Source: a virus
IMG/VR virus record: IMGVR_UViG_3300004151_000006
Location: 222,689 to 286,688 of that record
DNA: 64,000 nt
Direction: 5' to 3' (one strand)
The position numbers and the translations under genes were made by a program. Under the pieces are notes generated by a model. The model was not told where the DNA came from, did no database searches, and was given only the letters and a program-made list of their open reading frames with translations. Below, one piece after another: positions 1 to 7,208 of the stretch (its first letter is position 1; each line of letters opens with the position of its first letter).

Positions 1-363
1 CCTGGTACTGAAAAAGAATTGTTTCAGATGATGAAAGAAGAAGTATTGAAACATATTAAAAAGGGTAATCGTATCTTGTCTGGTGGAAAATATCAAATTT
101 GGGGTGTAGCCACTAAGAGTTTTAAAATGTATAATCTCAATTTAAATGTCCCCAGTGGGATTGTTCCAATTGATCATAGTGTTAATCTTATTCCTAAGAA
201 AGATGATATCTTGAAATTGAATCAACATGTTGGTGACATTATACGGAATAATGTATTCAGTAGCAATGATGAAGATTTTCAATCAGACCTCGATACTTTG
301 AAAGTGATCATTGATAATCACCAAAAAGATGCTAAATTTATGATAGGTCTGTCGGAAGAATAA
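1..363 (+). CDS. hypothetical protein, C-terminal part
   Basis: The frame is open from the first base of the window and ends at TAA 361-363, so only about 120 C-terminal residues are visible and the true start lies upstream. The visible part is lysine-rich and soluble, with no membrane segment, cysteine motif or family that I recognise. The next gene starts 5 bases after the stop, so the two are probably co-transcribed. Confidence 0.75.
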   Translation, partial: PGTEKELFQMMKEEVLKHIKKGNRILSGGKYQIWGVATKSFKMYNLNLNVPSGIVPIDHSVNLIPKKDDILKLNQHVGDIIRNNVFSSNDEDFQSDLDTLKVIIDNHQKDAKFMIGLSEE

Positions 364-367
364 ATCT

Positions 368-1099
368 ATGATATTAACAAATCTTACAAAAAATCCATGT
401 ATTCAATGTGATCATTGGAAACGTACGAAATATAATAAAGGTATTAGTATATCAGAATTTGGATCATGTGCTTCAAATAGAGTGATCAATCTTACTAAAG
501 ATGCGGATATAAAAGATATTTTTGCTCCAGGATCATTGCAGTATATCGGTATCTCTTCAGATAACGATTGTGAAGTATTGCTTCGTACTCATGCATGGTT
601 TGGTTGTAGTAATTATGGGCTTATCAATGGTGATGAAAATAGAAATATGATTAATTGTGTTACTAGATACCCGAGACTGTTTGAAGATAGCATCATTAAA
701 CGTGAATTGTTAAATGGTGTGATGTATAAGTATCTTTATGCTGAAAAGAATAGAGCTGTAGTAAATTTTCAAGATAATGTGGTCATTGAATTTCATGTCC
801 TGAAAGAAGATTGTGGTCCAAAAGAATATGAATTATTTTTAAAGATGCTTGATGAATGGAAACAAGCCACACATATCTTTACACCAGAAGAATTGAATAA
901 TGAAGAAAATATAGAACAAGAAAAAAATAGACCATACAACACCATGGGTTTATCGTATTTTATTAAACATATTGCAGAACCCAAATATGCCTTAGATATA
1001 TATGATCTTAAACTTACAGAATACTATCTAGAAAGTAAGTACAATCAGCAACTCCTTTTTGTACGGCTTGAAGGTATCTTTGGTGGATGCAATTCGTGA
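368..1099 (+). CDS. hypothetical protein, 243 aa, cysteine-containing
   Basis: An ATG five bases after the preceding stop opens a 243-residue frame. The N-terminus has a CIQCDHW segment (CxxC) and a third cysteine about 20 residues on, which could bind a metal, but no complete zinc-finger spacing is evident. The middle is rich in charged residues and the C-terminus ends in GGCNS. I do not recognise a family. It is the last gene before the hairpin at 1105-1128, so it probably ends a transcription unit. Confidence 0.8.
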   Translation: MILTNLTKNPCIQCDHWKRTKYNKGISISEFGSCASNRVINLTKDADIKDIFAPGSLQYIGISSDNDCEVLLRTHAWFGCSNYGLINGDENRNMINCVTRYPRLFEDSIIKRELLNGVMYKYLYAEKNRAVVNFQDNVVIEFHVLKEDCGPKEYELFLKMLDEWKQATHIFTPEELNNEENIEQEKNRPYNTMGLSYFIKHIAEPKYALDIYDLKLTEYYLESKYNQQLLFVRLEGIFGGCNS

Positions 1100-1104
1100 T
1101 AGGT

Positions 1105-1128
1105 GGGTGTACCCCATGGGGTACACCC
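1105..1128. terminator. perfect GC-rich palindrome, likely terminator
   Basis: A 24-base perfect inverted repeat centred on CCCCATGGGG, 5 bases after the stop of the 243-residue gene. There is no immediate T-tract; an AT-rich promoter-like motif follows 10 bases later. Confidence 0.75.
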
Positions 1129-1137
1129 ATCATCATG

Positions 1138-1152
1138 TTAAATATATATTAC
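1138..1152 (+). promoter_or_regulatory. phage promoter-like motif
   Basis: TTAAATATATATTAC, followed by TATGAA about 5 bases on. It lies between a hairpin and the next gene, like the 14 other copies in the window. Promoter function is inferred from recurrence and position. Confidence 0.6.
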
Positions 1153-1196
1153 TTTTATGAATCAGTAATTTATTTCAACTCTATGGAGGAAAGACT

Positions 1197-1574
1197 ATGG
1201 TTAATCAAGAAGAGAATGTGTTGAGTCCGGATGAACAATATAGAAAAGATATTATCACCTTTGTTAAATTATTATGTGATCAGAAAAAATTACTTACTTT
1301 TAATTTTACATATACCCTTGGTGTGGATGATTCTAATGTAAATGAAATTTTAGAATTTGTTTCTAAGGTACCAGATTCACTTAAAGAAATGTTTCAGATT
1401 GATATCTTAGAAGAAAATTGTCACAAAAGAAAAAAAGATGATGTGGATATTCATACAGGACAATGGTGCATGGCCAATATGGAGACACTTTTTAACTATG
1501 TGAGTAAGTGTCAACAGGAAATGAATGATACAATTATTGCTATGTTAGAAACTATTGCTGTGGAACATAGGTGA
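1197..1574 (+). CDS. hypothetical protein, 125 aa
   Basis: The ATG is preceded by TGGAGGAAAG, a strong Shine-Dalgarno, and lies 45 bases after a promoter-like motif, so it is the first gene of an operon that runs to about 3.2 kb. The 125-residue product is acidic and soluble with a KRKKDD patch in the middle. I recognise no family. Confidence 0.85.
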   Translation: MVNQEENVLSPDEQYRKDIITFVKLLCDQKKLLTFNFTYTLGVDDSNVNEILEFVSKVPDSLKEMFQIDILEENCHKRKKDDVDIHTGQWCMANMETLFNYVSKCQQEMNDTIIAMLETIAVEHR

Positions 1575-1609
1575 TCTAAACTTAAAGTTGTTCATTAAAG
1601 GAGAACCCC

Positions 1610-1999
1610 ATGGCAGAACAACTTATCGTTCGATTGACTGGTATCATTGACGATAGTGCAGTGGTGCTGGACTTTACTATTGAAGATCTATTAAAACGTA
1701 TGTGTGAATTTACTGATGATTATATTCTTGAATCAAAAGCTGAGCATGATGATGGTTGGAATATGTTAGCCACTCTTACACTATGCAATGGTTTTAAAAA
1801 GAGACCATTGATGGTACTAAGTCACAGACATATACCAGATCCAATTCCATCTGATCAAGTGGGTGAATATGTTAAAAATTTCTTTATTTATGAACTGCTG
1901 ATGTTTATCCATGATGAATCTGAAGAATCTTTACGTAAAGATGATATATGGTGTATTGTACGATTCCCGCATCATAAGGAGAATCCATATGTCCAATAA
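1610..1999 (+). CDS. hypothetical protein, 129 aa
   Basis: Start ATG after TAAAGGAGAACCCC. The small product has an acidic N-terminal half (EQLIVRLTGIIDD) and a HKENPYVQ end. No motif is recognised. The last 11 bases overlap the start of the next gene, whose Shine-Dalgarno lies within this frame, so translational coupling is likely. Confidence 0.85.
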   Translation: MAEQLIVRLTGIIDDSAVVLDFTIEDLLKRMCEFTDDYILESKAEHDDGWNMLATLTLCNGFKKRPLMVLSHRHIPDPIPSDQVGEYVKNFFIYELLMFIHDESEESLRKDDIWCIVRFPHHKENPYVQ

Positions 2000-2534
2000 A
2001 AGACATCTCATGCTTAGAGATAGAGCTGTTGGTAATAGCTTTGCTTTAGTATATTCTGCATCAGTAGATAAACATAAAAGTGATTATGAATTTTATTGTG
2101 CTGCACAAGAAGAATTGGAAATGATGAGAAAGTTTCCGACTGTAGTCACTTGTATGTTTACAACAAAGATAATGAGCTTATGTGAAGAAGCTCCAGATAC
2201 TCCATGGAAAAAATATACTCAAGGTATGCGTGAACACTTTATCATTTATCCCGATGTAAAGACTATTCATGTTTTTGATAATATTGGATATCATAAAGAT
2301 TGGTTTAGTGATATCACAAAATGTATTTATACTTTGAATAAAAATGGCATTGCTTATTATGTTGATTATTTGGATTGTCCAAATTACATTGATGAGTTAC
2401 AAGAACGTTTTCATATTCTAGATAACTATTTTGAATCTTTAGAAGCTAGATGGAGTGATGTGCATGATCCCTGTGACTTGAGTGATAAGTTTGAAGTATC
2501 TGATATTCAACGTATCTTAGGTGAAATAGAATGA
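1989..2534 (+). CDS. hypothetical protein, 181 aa
   Basis: The frame is open from 1911, but I chose the ATG at 1989 because AAGGAG stands eight bases before it and it gives a normal 11-base overlap with the previous gene. The product begins MSNKRHLMLRDRAVG and is otherwise an unrecognised soluble protein with many aromatic and acidic residues. It overlaps the next gene by 4 bases (ATGA). Confidence 0.82.
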   Translation: MSNKRHLMLRDRAVGNSFALVYSASVDKHKSDYEFYCAAQEELEMMRKFPTVVTCMFTTKIMSLCEEAPDTPWKKYTQGMREHFIIYPDVKTIHVFDNIGYHKDWFSDITKCIYTLNKNGIAYYVDYLDCPNYIDELQERFHILDNYFESLEARWSDVHDPCDLSDKFEVSDIQRILGEIE

Positions 2535-2995
2535 ATAATAATGATACACATAGTGAAATGGTTCCAGCATATTGGGATAATTTATATGATACACTCTTTA
2601 GACCTAAGATATTAGAAGTCTATCATGATTGTTGTGAAGAACTTGAATTGGAGATCTTTCCAAGTGAAATATGCAAAAAGTTAAATGATACCATGAAATT
2701 ATTAGAATATACTGCAGTACTTGGGATTGCTACATATCTAGATAGAATGGATAAACAAATAAAATATACTAAAGATATTAATTTCATCATGCCTGGTTGG
2801 TTATCATTTATTGGTGCTACAAATAAAGAAGATTATCCATCAAATACATATATCCTTTCAATAAATATTGTGAGTAAAGATATGCTAGAACATATATTTG
2901 TAACTGTGAGTATGGAATTTTATAAAGGTAGATCTGATGGTATGATGGAATTAGTCACCACACTTTATGAAGTTGTACCAGAATACGTCCAATAG
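2531..2995 (+). CDS. hypothetical protein, 154 aa
   Basis: Starts inside the stop of the previous gene (ATGA), a coupling arrangement typical of this operon. The acidic 154-residue product has several predicted helices and a short hydrophobic stretch (GWLSFIGAT) that is too short to span a membrane. No family is recognised. Confidence 0.85.
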   Translation: MNNNDTHSEMVPAYWDNLYDTLFRPKILEVYHDCCEELELEIFPSEICKKLNDTMKLLEYTAVLGIATYLDRMDKQIKYTKDINFIMPGWLSFIGATNKEDYPSNTYILSINIVSKDMLEHIFVTVSMEFYKGRSDGMMELVTTLYEVVPEYVQ

Positions 2996-3016
2996 AATTT
3001 AAAAGTTAATATCAAT

Positions 3017-3217
3017 ATGTCCAATTCAACAGCAAGTCAAATTAATTTATCTGGAGTGAATACTGATTTTGATGGAGATGAAATACTTTACATTAAAATA
3101 CAAAAACCACGTAAATGGTTATCTGGTAAAGAAAATAAACGTATCCATAATAAAATTACTAAACGTGGTCGTCCATTTAATATTAAAAATATAAATAGAT
3201 TTCCAAAGTTAAATTAA
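3017..3217 (+). CDS. small basic protein with an NTDFDGDE segment
   Basis: A 66-residue frame 21 bases after the preceding gene; the upstream Shine-Dalgarno is weak. Residues 15-22 read NTDFDGDE, resembling the NADFDGD magnesium-binding signature of RNA polymerase beta-prime subunits, while the C-terminal half is strongly basic (KRIHNKITKRGRP). At this length it cannot be a polymerase subunit. The match may be chance or a simple acidic metal-binding loop. It ends just before a hairpin. Confidence 0.65.
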   Translation: MSNSTASQINLSGVNTDFDGDEILYIKIQKPRKWLSGKENKRIHNKITKRGRPFNIKNINRFPKLN

Positions 3218-3219
3218 TG

Positions 3220-3257
3220 GATAGGAGGAGGACCACCATAATGGTGGTCCTCCTATC
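3220..3257. terminator. GC-rich hairpin, likely terminator
   Basis: Long inverted repeat (GATAGG...CCTATC outer arms, ACCACCAT/ATGGTGGT inner arms) with a 3-base bulge on the left arm, starting 3 bases after the stop of the 66-residue gene; a T-rich stretch follows at 3261-3272. Confidence 0.75.
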
Positions 3258-3297
3258 TACTTTATATTTTTTAATAAAAGTACGACATTCATTACGC

Positions 3298-3312
3298 TAT
3301 AAATATATATCA
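3298..3312 (+). promoter_or_regulatory. phage promoter-like motif
   Basis: TATAAATATATATCA. Its right end merges into the dyad element at 3309-3357. It is the presumed promoter of the cysteine-protease gene. Confidence 0.6.
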
Positions 3313-3357
3313 TCTATGCGAAGACACATAGATGATGATGTCTCGGGGACTCGACAT
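3309..3357 (+). promoter_or_regulatory. tandem dyad element with CGAAGAC loop
   Basis: The first dyad has 10-bp arms ATCATCTATG (3309-3318) and CATAGATGAT (3327-3336) around loop CGAAGACA. The second has ATGTC (3338-3342) and GACAT (3353-3357) around TCGGGGACTC. Closely similar elements occur at 27297-27345 and 61231-61285, each fused to a promoter-like motif. Whether they act as a DNA operator or an RNA structure is unknown. Confidence 0.65.
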
Positions 3358-3462
3358 GATCATTTGTGTGAATCAAATCGAATATCATCACATGGTGTGA
3401 TGAATACGATGGGTCATATAACCCAAATACTTTTAGTCTTAAACTTTCTCAGGAGTATACTC

Positions 3463-5607
3463 ATGGCTAAGATCATCTTTCTTATCATGGTGTCAATGTT
3501 GTTAGCAGATCATAGCTTTGGTCAGACCAAAAACAATGATCTCCCCACAGTGGAAGAAGTACAGGATAATATCCAAAGATCTGGTAAGCAGTGGACAGCT
3601 AAACGCAATAGATTCATGGATATGAGTCAGGCTGAGATCGATGCCACACATGGAGCAGATGATTGGTCTACTCTCTCCAGAGATATGGATCTCAAAGGTT
3701 TAGAGGGTTCTCCATATGACAAAGATGTCACTGGTGTCCTCACTGATAATCCCCTTCCATCAGCACATGATTGGAGGAATCATAATGGAAAAGATTATAC
3801 TACTCCAACCAAATATCAATCCAGCTGTGGTGCATGTGTCACATTTGCAACAGTTGCTATATGGGAAACACTCCTTAAGATTCAGTACTTGGATGAAAGA
3901 CCTTCATTCAATCCGGATCTCAGTGAACAGTTTATAGTTTCATGTCCATTACCGAAATCTTGTTTTGGAGTCAATCCAACTTTTACAATACCGGATATGG
4001 TACAAAACGGTACTTATTCGGAGACATACATCCCATACATTGCAAAGCCAGTACCTTGCAGTGAAGTGACAAGCGGTGTTGATCTTACAAAGATTGGGCA
4101 TTATCGTGTTATGAATTATGAACATGTGGTTGTGTATGAACCCGGTGGAGATGATGTGAGTATTGACATGTTAAAACGTATGTTGGTGGAGATTGGACCA
4201 TTTTTCACAGTGATGATGCAATACGATGATTTCTATCTTTATGCGGGTGGAGTATATTCCACAACACCAACTGCGAGTTATCGTGGGCTTCATGCCGTCT
4301 GTGTGATTGGGTATGATGATGCTGAACAATGTTTCATTGTGAAAAATTCATGGGGAGATTGGTGGGGAATAAATGGTTATTTTAAGATAGCCTATTCAGA
4401 AGCTACAAAATTATCCCGTACTACATTTGGCTTAGATACATGGGCATTTTCTGGTGCTGTCATTGATCGTGAAGAACCAGAGCAAGAGATACCCCCAATA
4501 GCCAAAGTCATAAACTTTCCCACAGGTACAATATATGCACATGATCGGGTGTACAATGTAACTTCTGAACCAGCAACTGCAGTATCATTTGCTTTTCGTA
4601 CTGATGGTGGTACCTGGAGTGAACAGATACCCATTTTAGGATCTTTGTGGATCTATGATCCCACTGATGGTCCACATACACTTGAAGTGATTACATGTAG
4701 TGTATCTGGTGCTTGTCAATCTAAAAATGATCCCACTACATATCATTGGATCAATGATACTACACCTCCAGAATTTATCAATATCACCAATCCACCAGCT
4801 GCTATCACTGATGTCACATCTTACGTATTCAATGTCACTGCGAGTGCAGATACTGTAAAATATATGTGGGCATCTGATTTAATAAGTGGCTGGTCTGCTA
4901 TGCTACCAATATCAAATGCAACTATCACTTTAAATGATGTCCCCGATGGTAAACATTATATTATTCTGGTAGCCAGTGATGTAATCGATAATTACAGTGA
5001 GCACACTCGGGTGGAATGGACGGTATCGAGTAAAATCACAGCATTGTTAAGTGATCTCCCAAATATCAAAACTACAGATACTTCAACACGGATCACGGTA
5101 TCTTCTAATTCATCAAAATACATTGGATATCGATATCGTCTTGATGGTAGTATGTGGTCTGCAACTGCAGATAAAGATACAAAGATACAGTTATCTGGGT
5201 TATCAACAGGTGTACATACTCTTGAAGTAATTGCAGTGGGGAGTGACGGTAGTATTCAAGATGAAACTGCTACTTCAATGTATGCTTGGATAATTGAAGA
5301 AGCCGCTGCAGCTGTAGCAGTATTGCAAAATCCACCTGATTCAGTATCTACCGCATCGAAATATCAACTGTATGTTGGTGGGGAAAATACCGTGGCATAT
5401 AAATATTCTATCGATGGTCAACCTTTATCACAGGAGTATGATATCAACACACCTATCAATTTGACACTTTCATCGGGCCTGCACATACTCCGGTTGTCAG
5501 GAAAGAATAATGCTGGTGTATGGCAAGAAAGTTATACCACTAACAGTTGGACAGTCAAACGGTCTACTGTAAACCTTGGTGCAGTCTATCAGCTATTATT
5601 GAATTAA
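3463..5607 (+). CDS. secreted papain-family (C1A-like) cysteine protease with C-terminal beta-sandwich repeats
   Basis: I chose the ATG at 3463 (after CAGGAGTATACTC) rather than the upstream in-frame ATG at 3217 because it yields a clean signal peptide: MAKIIFLIMVSMLLADHSFG. The 714-residue product then has a pro-region and a papain fold: DWRNHNGKDYTTPTKYQ leads into CGACVTFA with the presumed nucleophile Cys125, HAVCVIGYD supplies His277, and KNSWGDWWGINGYF supplies Asn295. The three catalytic positions of the C1 family are thus all present. From about residue 350 on there are about four Ig/fibronectin-like repeats of about 90 residues with recurring KYMW/GYRYRLDG and GLHTLEV/GVHTLEV-type motifs. 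The protein is probably exported and could act on host or competitor surface proteins; the substrate is unknown. A secreted C1 protease is unusual in a phage. It is transcribed alone, between two hairpins. Confidence 0.88.
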   Translation: MAKIIFLIMVSMLLADHSFGQTKNNDLPTVEEVQDNIQRSGKQWTAKRNRFMDMSQAEIDATHGADDWSTLSRDMDLKGLEGSPYDKDVTGVLTDNPLPSAHDWRNHNGKDYTTPTKYQSSCGACVTFATVAIWETLLKIQYLDERPSFNPDLSEQFIVSCPLPKSCFGVNPTFTIPDMVQNGTYSETYIPYIAKPVPCSEVTSGVDLTKIGHYRVMNYEHVVVYEPGGDDVSIDMLKRMLVEIGPFFTVMMQYDDFYLYAGGVYSTTPTASYRGLHAVCVIGYDDAEQCFIVKNSWGDWWGINGYFKIAYSEATKLSRTTFGLDTWAFSGAVIDREEPEQEIPPIAKVINFPTGTIYAHDRVYNVTSEPATAVSFAFRTDGGTWSEQIPILGSLWIYDPTDGPHTLEVITCSVSGACQSKNDPTTYHWINDTTPPEFINITNPPAAITDVTSYVFNVTASADTVKYMWASDLISGWSAMLPISNATITLNDVPDGKHYIILVASDVIDNYSEHTRVEWTVSSKITALLSDLPNIKTTDTSTRITVSSNSSKYIGYRYRLDGSMWSATADKDTKIQLSGLSTGVHTLEVIAVGSDGSIQDETATSMYAWIIEEAAAAVAVLQNPPDSVSTASKYQLYVGGENTVAYKYSIDGQPLSQEYDINTPINLTLSSGLHILRLSGKNNAGVWQESYTTNSWTVKRSTVNLGAVYQLLLN

Positions 5608-5617
5608 TCTATGATGA

Positions 5618-5643
5618 CATGGGGGACCATTCGGTCCCCCATG
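5618..5643. terminator. GC-rich hairpin, likely terminator
   Basis: CATGGGGGACC and GGTCCCCCATG arms around ATTC, 10 bases after the protease stop; TTTTTTT follows at 5663-5669. Confidence 0.8.
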
Positions 5644-5668
5644 CCCTTACAAATGCTACTCATTTTTT

Positions 5669-5683
5669 TATAAATATATATCA
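5669..5683 (+). promoter_or_regulatory. phage promoter-like motif
   Basis: TATAAATATATATCA, followed by TTGAATG 6 bases on; positioned before the zinc-ribbon gene. Confidence 0.6.
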
Positions 5684-5739
5684 TAAAATTGAATGTGGAT
5701 TAAAATCTGATTAACACTTTAACAATGAGGTAAAATGTT

Positions 5740-5964
5740 TTGGCTGGAAATTTATGTTCATTAATTGCTGTGACTGGTAAAGGCCGTGGTCCCCGTCAAC
5801 CTGAAGTCAGGCCCGACACTGGACGTGAAGCTGTCATCTCCTTACATCAGCGTAAGGGGATGGTTACCTGCAAAGTGTGTAAGACACGATTTCCTCGATT
5901 TAAGATGAAGCATGGGTTATGCCCATTCTGTCATCACGACCGGAAACAGAAGATTGAGGATTGA
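5740..5964 (+). CDS. small zinc-ribbon protein
   Basis: A TTG start at 5740 is used because it follows AATGAGG at suitable spacing; the nearby ATG at 5735 opens only a short dead frame. The 74-residue product carries CKVCKTRF...CPFCHHD, a CxxC-x(14)-CxxC zinc ribbon (residues about 46-66), flanked by basic residues, suggesting nucleic-acid binding. The N-terminal half is rich in Gly, Arg and Pro. It is the first of several short genes in GC-richer DNA. A transcription-associated role is possible but not shown. Confidence 0.75.
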   Translation: MAGNLCSLIAVTGKGRGPRQPEVRPDTGREAVISLHQRKGMVTCKVCKTRFPRFKMKHGLCPFCHHDRKQKIED

Positions 5965-5969
5965 TTTTA

Positions 5970-5994
5970 GGGACCTGGGCAATGCCCAGGTCCC
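5970..5994. terminator. GC-rich hairpin, likely terminator
   Basis: GGGACCTGGGC and GCCCAGGTCCC arms around AAT, 5 bases after the zinc-ribbon stop; T-rich runs follow at 6013-6020 and 6045-6051. Confidence 0.8.
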
Positions 5995-6050
5995 GTATCA
6001 AATATAGTAGATATCTTTTTATTAACAATGATTATGCTGATCATCTTTTT

Positions 6051-6066
6051 TCAAATATATATAATC
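6051..6066 (+). promoter_or_regulatory. phage promoter-like motif
   Basis: TCAAATATATATAATC, followed by AGTGAAG; precedes the 66-residue gene and the XRE-like gene. Confidence 0.55.
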
Positions 6067-6127
6067 AAAGTGAAGTCAATAGGATATCCCACTGACTAAT
6101 CGTCTTAACATCCGAAAGGAGAGCATC

Positions 6128-6328
6128 ATGGCTACTACCTTTACGGGACTCCTTGATCGTGAACCGATCGTCGGGGTCCTCCCCGAATTTTGGTGGCACG
6201 ATGAGACCCGTCCTGGTTTTACCCTGGTGCTCGACCAGGATGTCCAGGACCAAATCAATACTGGAAACTGTGACTGGACAGCTATGGCTGACAGTCTTGG
6301 TGCCCAGGCTATAGGGGCTGCCGCATGA
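6128..6328 (+). CDS. hypothetical protein, 66 aa
   Basis: ATG after GAAAGGAGAGCATC. The small protein is acidic, with a PEFWWHDETRPGFTLVLDQD segment, and has no recognised domain. Codon use is clearly GC-richer than most of the window. Its stop overlaps the next start by 4 bases (ATGA), linking it to the XRE-type regulator. Frames on the opposite strand here are shadows of the GC-rich coding sequence. Confidence 0.78.
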   Translation: MATTFTGLLDREPIVGVLPEFWWHDETRPGFTLVLDQDVQDQINTGNCDWTAMADSLGAQAIGAAA

Positions 6329-6636
6329 ACACCTCCATTATCCCAATGAGGAGACCGCTCTCTTCTCCTCCCATGCAACTGAAAGAAGCTGCCAAATCCA
6401 GCATGAATCGACTCATGCTGGCTGAGATGACTTGTCGAAAGGCGGGTCATCGGATCCGGGTCCTACGAATAGCTTATCGCATGACCCGTGAGGACATGGC
6501 CCAGCGGGTGGGTCTTACCCCCAGTCAGATTGAGGAACTGGAAAGCTGCAAGGGGAATACTTGCAGAAATCTCCTCAAACAAGTGGCTTCCTTCTTCAAA
6601 GTGCCGGTCGACGAGCTGGCACTTGACTGTCAGTAG
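6325..6636 (+). CDS. XRE-family helix-turn-helix DNA-binding protein
   Basis: The 103-residue product has a Cro/CI-type helix-turn-helix at about residues 43-98: IRVLRIAYRMTREDMAQRVG, then LTPSQIEELESCKGN and a VASFFKVPVDEL end, matching the XRE pattern of a DNA-recognition domain followed by a short helix. The N-terminal 40 residues are basic and less structured. It probably regulates a phage or host promoter. It is translationally coupled to the 66-residue gene before it and is followed by a strong hairpin. The DNA is GC-richer than the surroundings. Confidence 0.85.
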   Translation: MNTSIIPMRRPLSSPPMQLKEAAKSSMNRLMLAEMTCRKAGHRIRVLRIAYRMTREDMAQRVGLTPSQIEELESCKGNTCRNLLKQVASFFKVPVDELALDCQ

Positions 6637-6641
6637 GGTCA

Positions 6642-6677
6642 ATGGGATGGGTACCCCATTTGGGGTACCCATCCCAT
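6642..6677. terminator. GC-rich hairpin, likely terminator
   Basis: 17-bp arms (ATGGGATGGGTACCCCA and its complement) around TT, just after the XRE gene; T6 follows at 6695-6700. Confidence 0.8.
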
Positions 6678-6696
6678 GTCACATGGTACTCATATT

Positions 6697-6713
6697 TTTT
6701 GATATATACATTA
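6697..6713 (+). promoter_or_regulatory. degenerate promoter-like motif
   Basis: TTTTGATATATACATTA, a weaker version of the AT-rich motif, placed before the 110-residue gene. Confidence 0.45.
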
Positions 6714-6751
6714 TAGTTCTGATATCAATACAAAATTCCACGGAGGAACAC

Positions 6752-7084
6752 ATGCTTAGTGAAGAACAAAAACTCCCCATCTTCAACTATGGAAAGATCG
6801 TGGTATGGCGAGTATCATACTTCCGAAAGGATGATACTACGCTTCATGATAACCTTTTTACCAACCATGATTTCAGTCTGCAGTTTCTTGGTGGGGGTTG
6901 GCCACTCACTGAAAATGAAGAATTCCAGTTTATTCAAGAACTTCTCGGCACCAAACGGTGGTATCCTCAAATCAAATCTTATATCGAAATGGTCCGGATC
7001 CAAAAGATCCAACTCGACTTCGGTCGGGATGAAAATGTCAGATTCAAGGAAACCGTCACCATCATCGGCAACTGGACCCATTGA
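6752..7084 (+). CDS. hypothetical protein, 110 aa
   Basis: The frame is open from 6488 but runs antiparallel to sense there; the ATG at 6752, after CACGGAGGAACAC, is the clear start. The 110-residue product starts MLSEEQKLPIFNYGKIVVWR and ends FKETVTIIGNWTH. No family is recognised; the alternation of hydrophobic residues suggests a beta-rich fold. It is a single-gene unit between two hairpins, just upstream of the RNA polymerase beta gene. Confidence 0.8.
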   Translation: MLSEEQKLPIFNYGKIVVWRVSYFRKDDTTLHDNLFTNHDFSLQFLGGGWPLTENEEFQFIQELLGTKRWYPQIKSYIEMVRIQKIQLDFGRDENVRFKETVTIIGNWTH

Positions 7085-7096
7085 TCGCATGCTAGT

Positions 7097-7122
7097 GGAG
7101 CAGCCCCATGTGGGGCTGCTCC
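7097..7122. terminator. GC-rich hairpin, likely terminator
   Basis: GGAGCAGCCCC and GGGGCTGCTCC arms around ATGT; T7 follows at 7144-7150. No clear AT-rich promoter motif lies between it and the polymerase gene. Confidence 0.8.
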
Positions 7123-7208
7123 CATCAAACATGTATCTCTACCTTTTTTTATTGGTATTTTGGTGCGATTCTATAGATCACATACATCCTCTCTAAGGAG
7201 ATTTATAT

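Noticed and set aside
3217-3462. 82-codon N-terminal extension of the cysteine protease
   Set aside because: It would translate the terminator, promoter motif and dyads; the ATG at 3463 has a good ribosome site and a clean signal peptide.
6065-6450. Minus-strand frames opposite the 66-residue and XRE genes
   Set aside because: No initiation signals; explained by GC-rich codon use of the coupled plus-strand pair.
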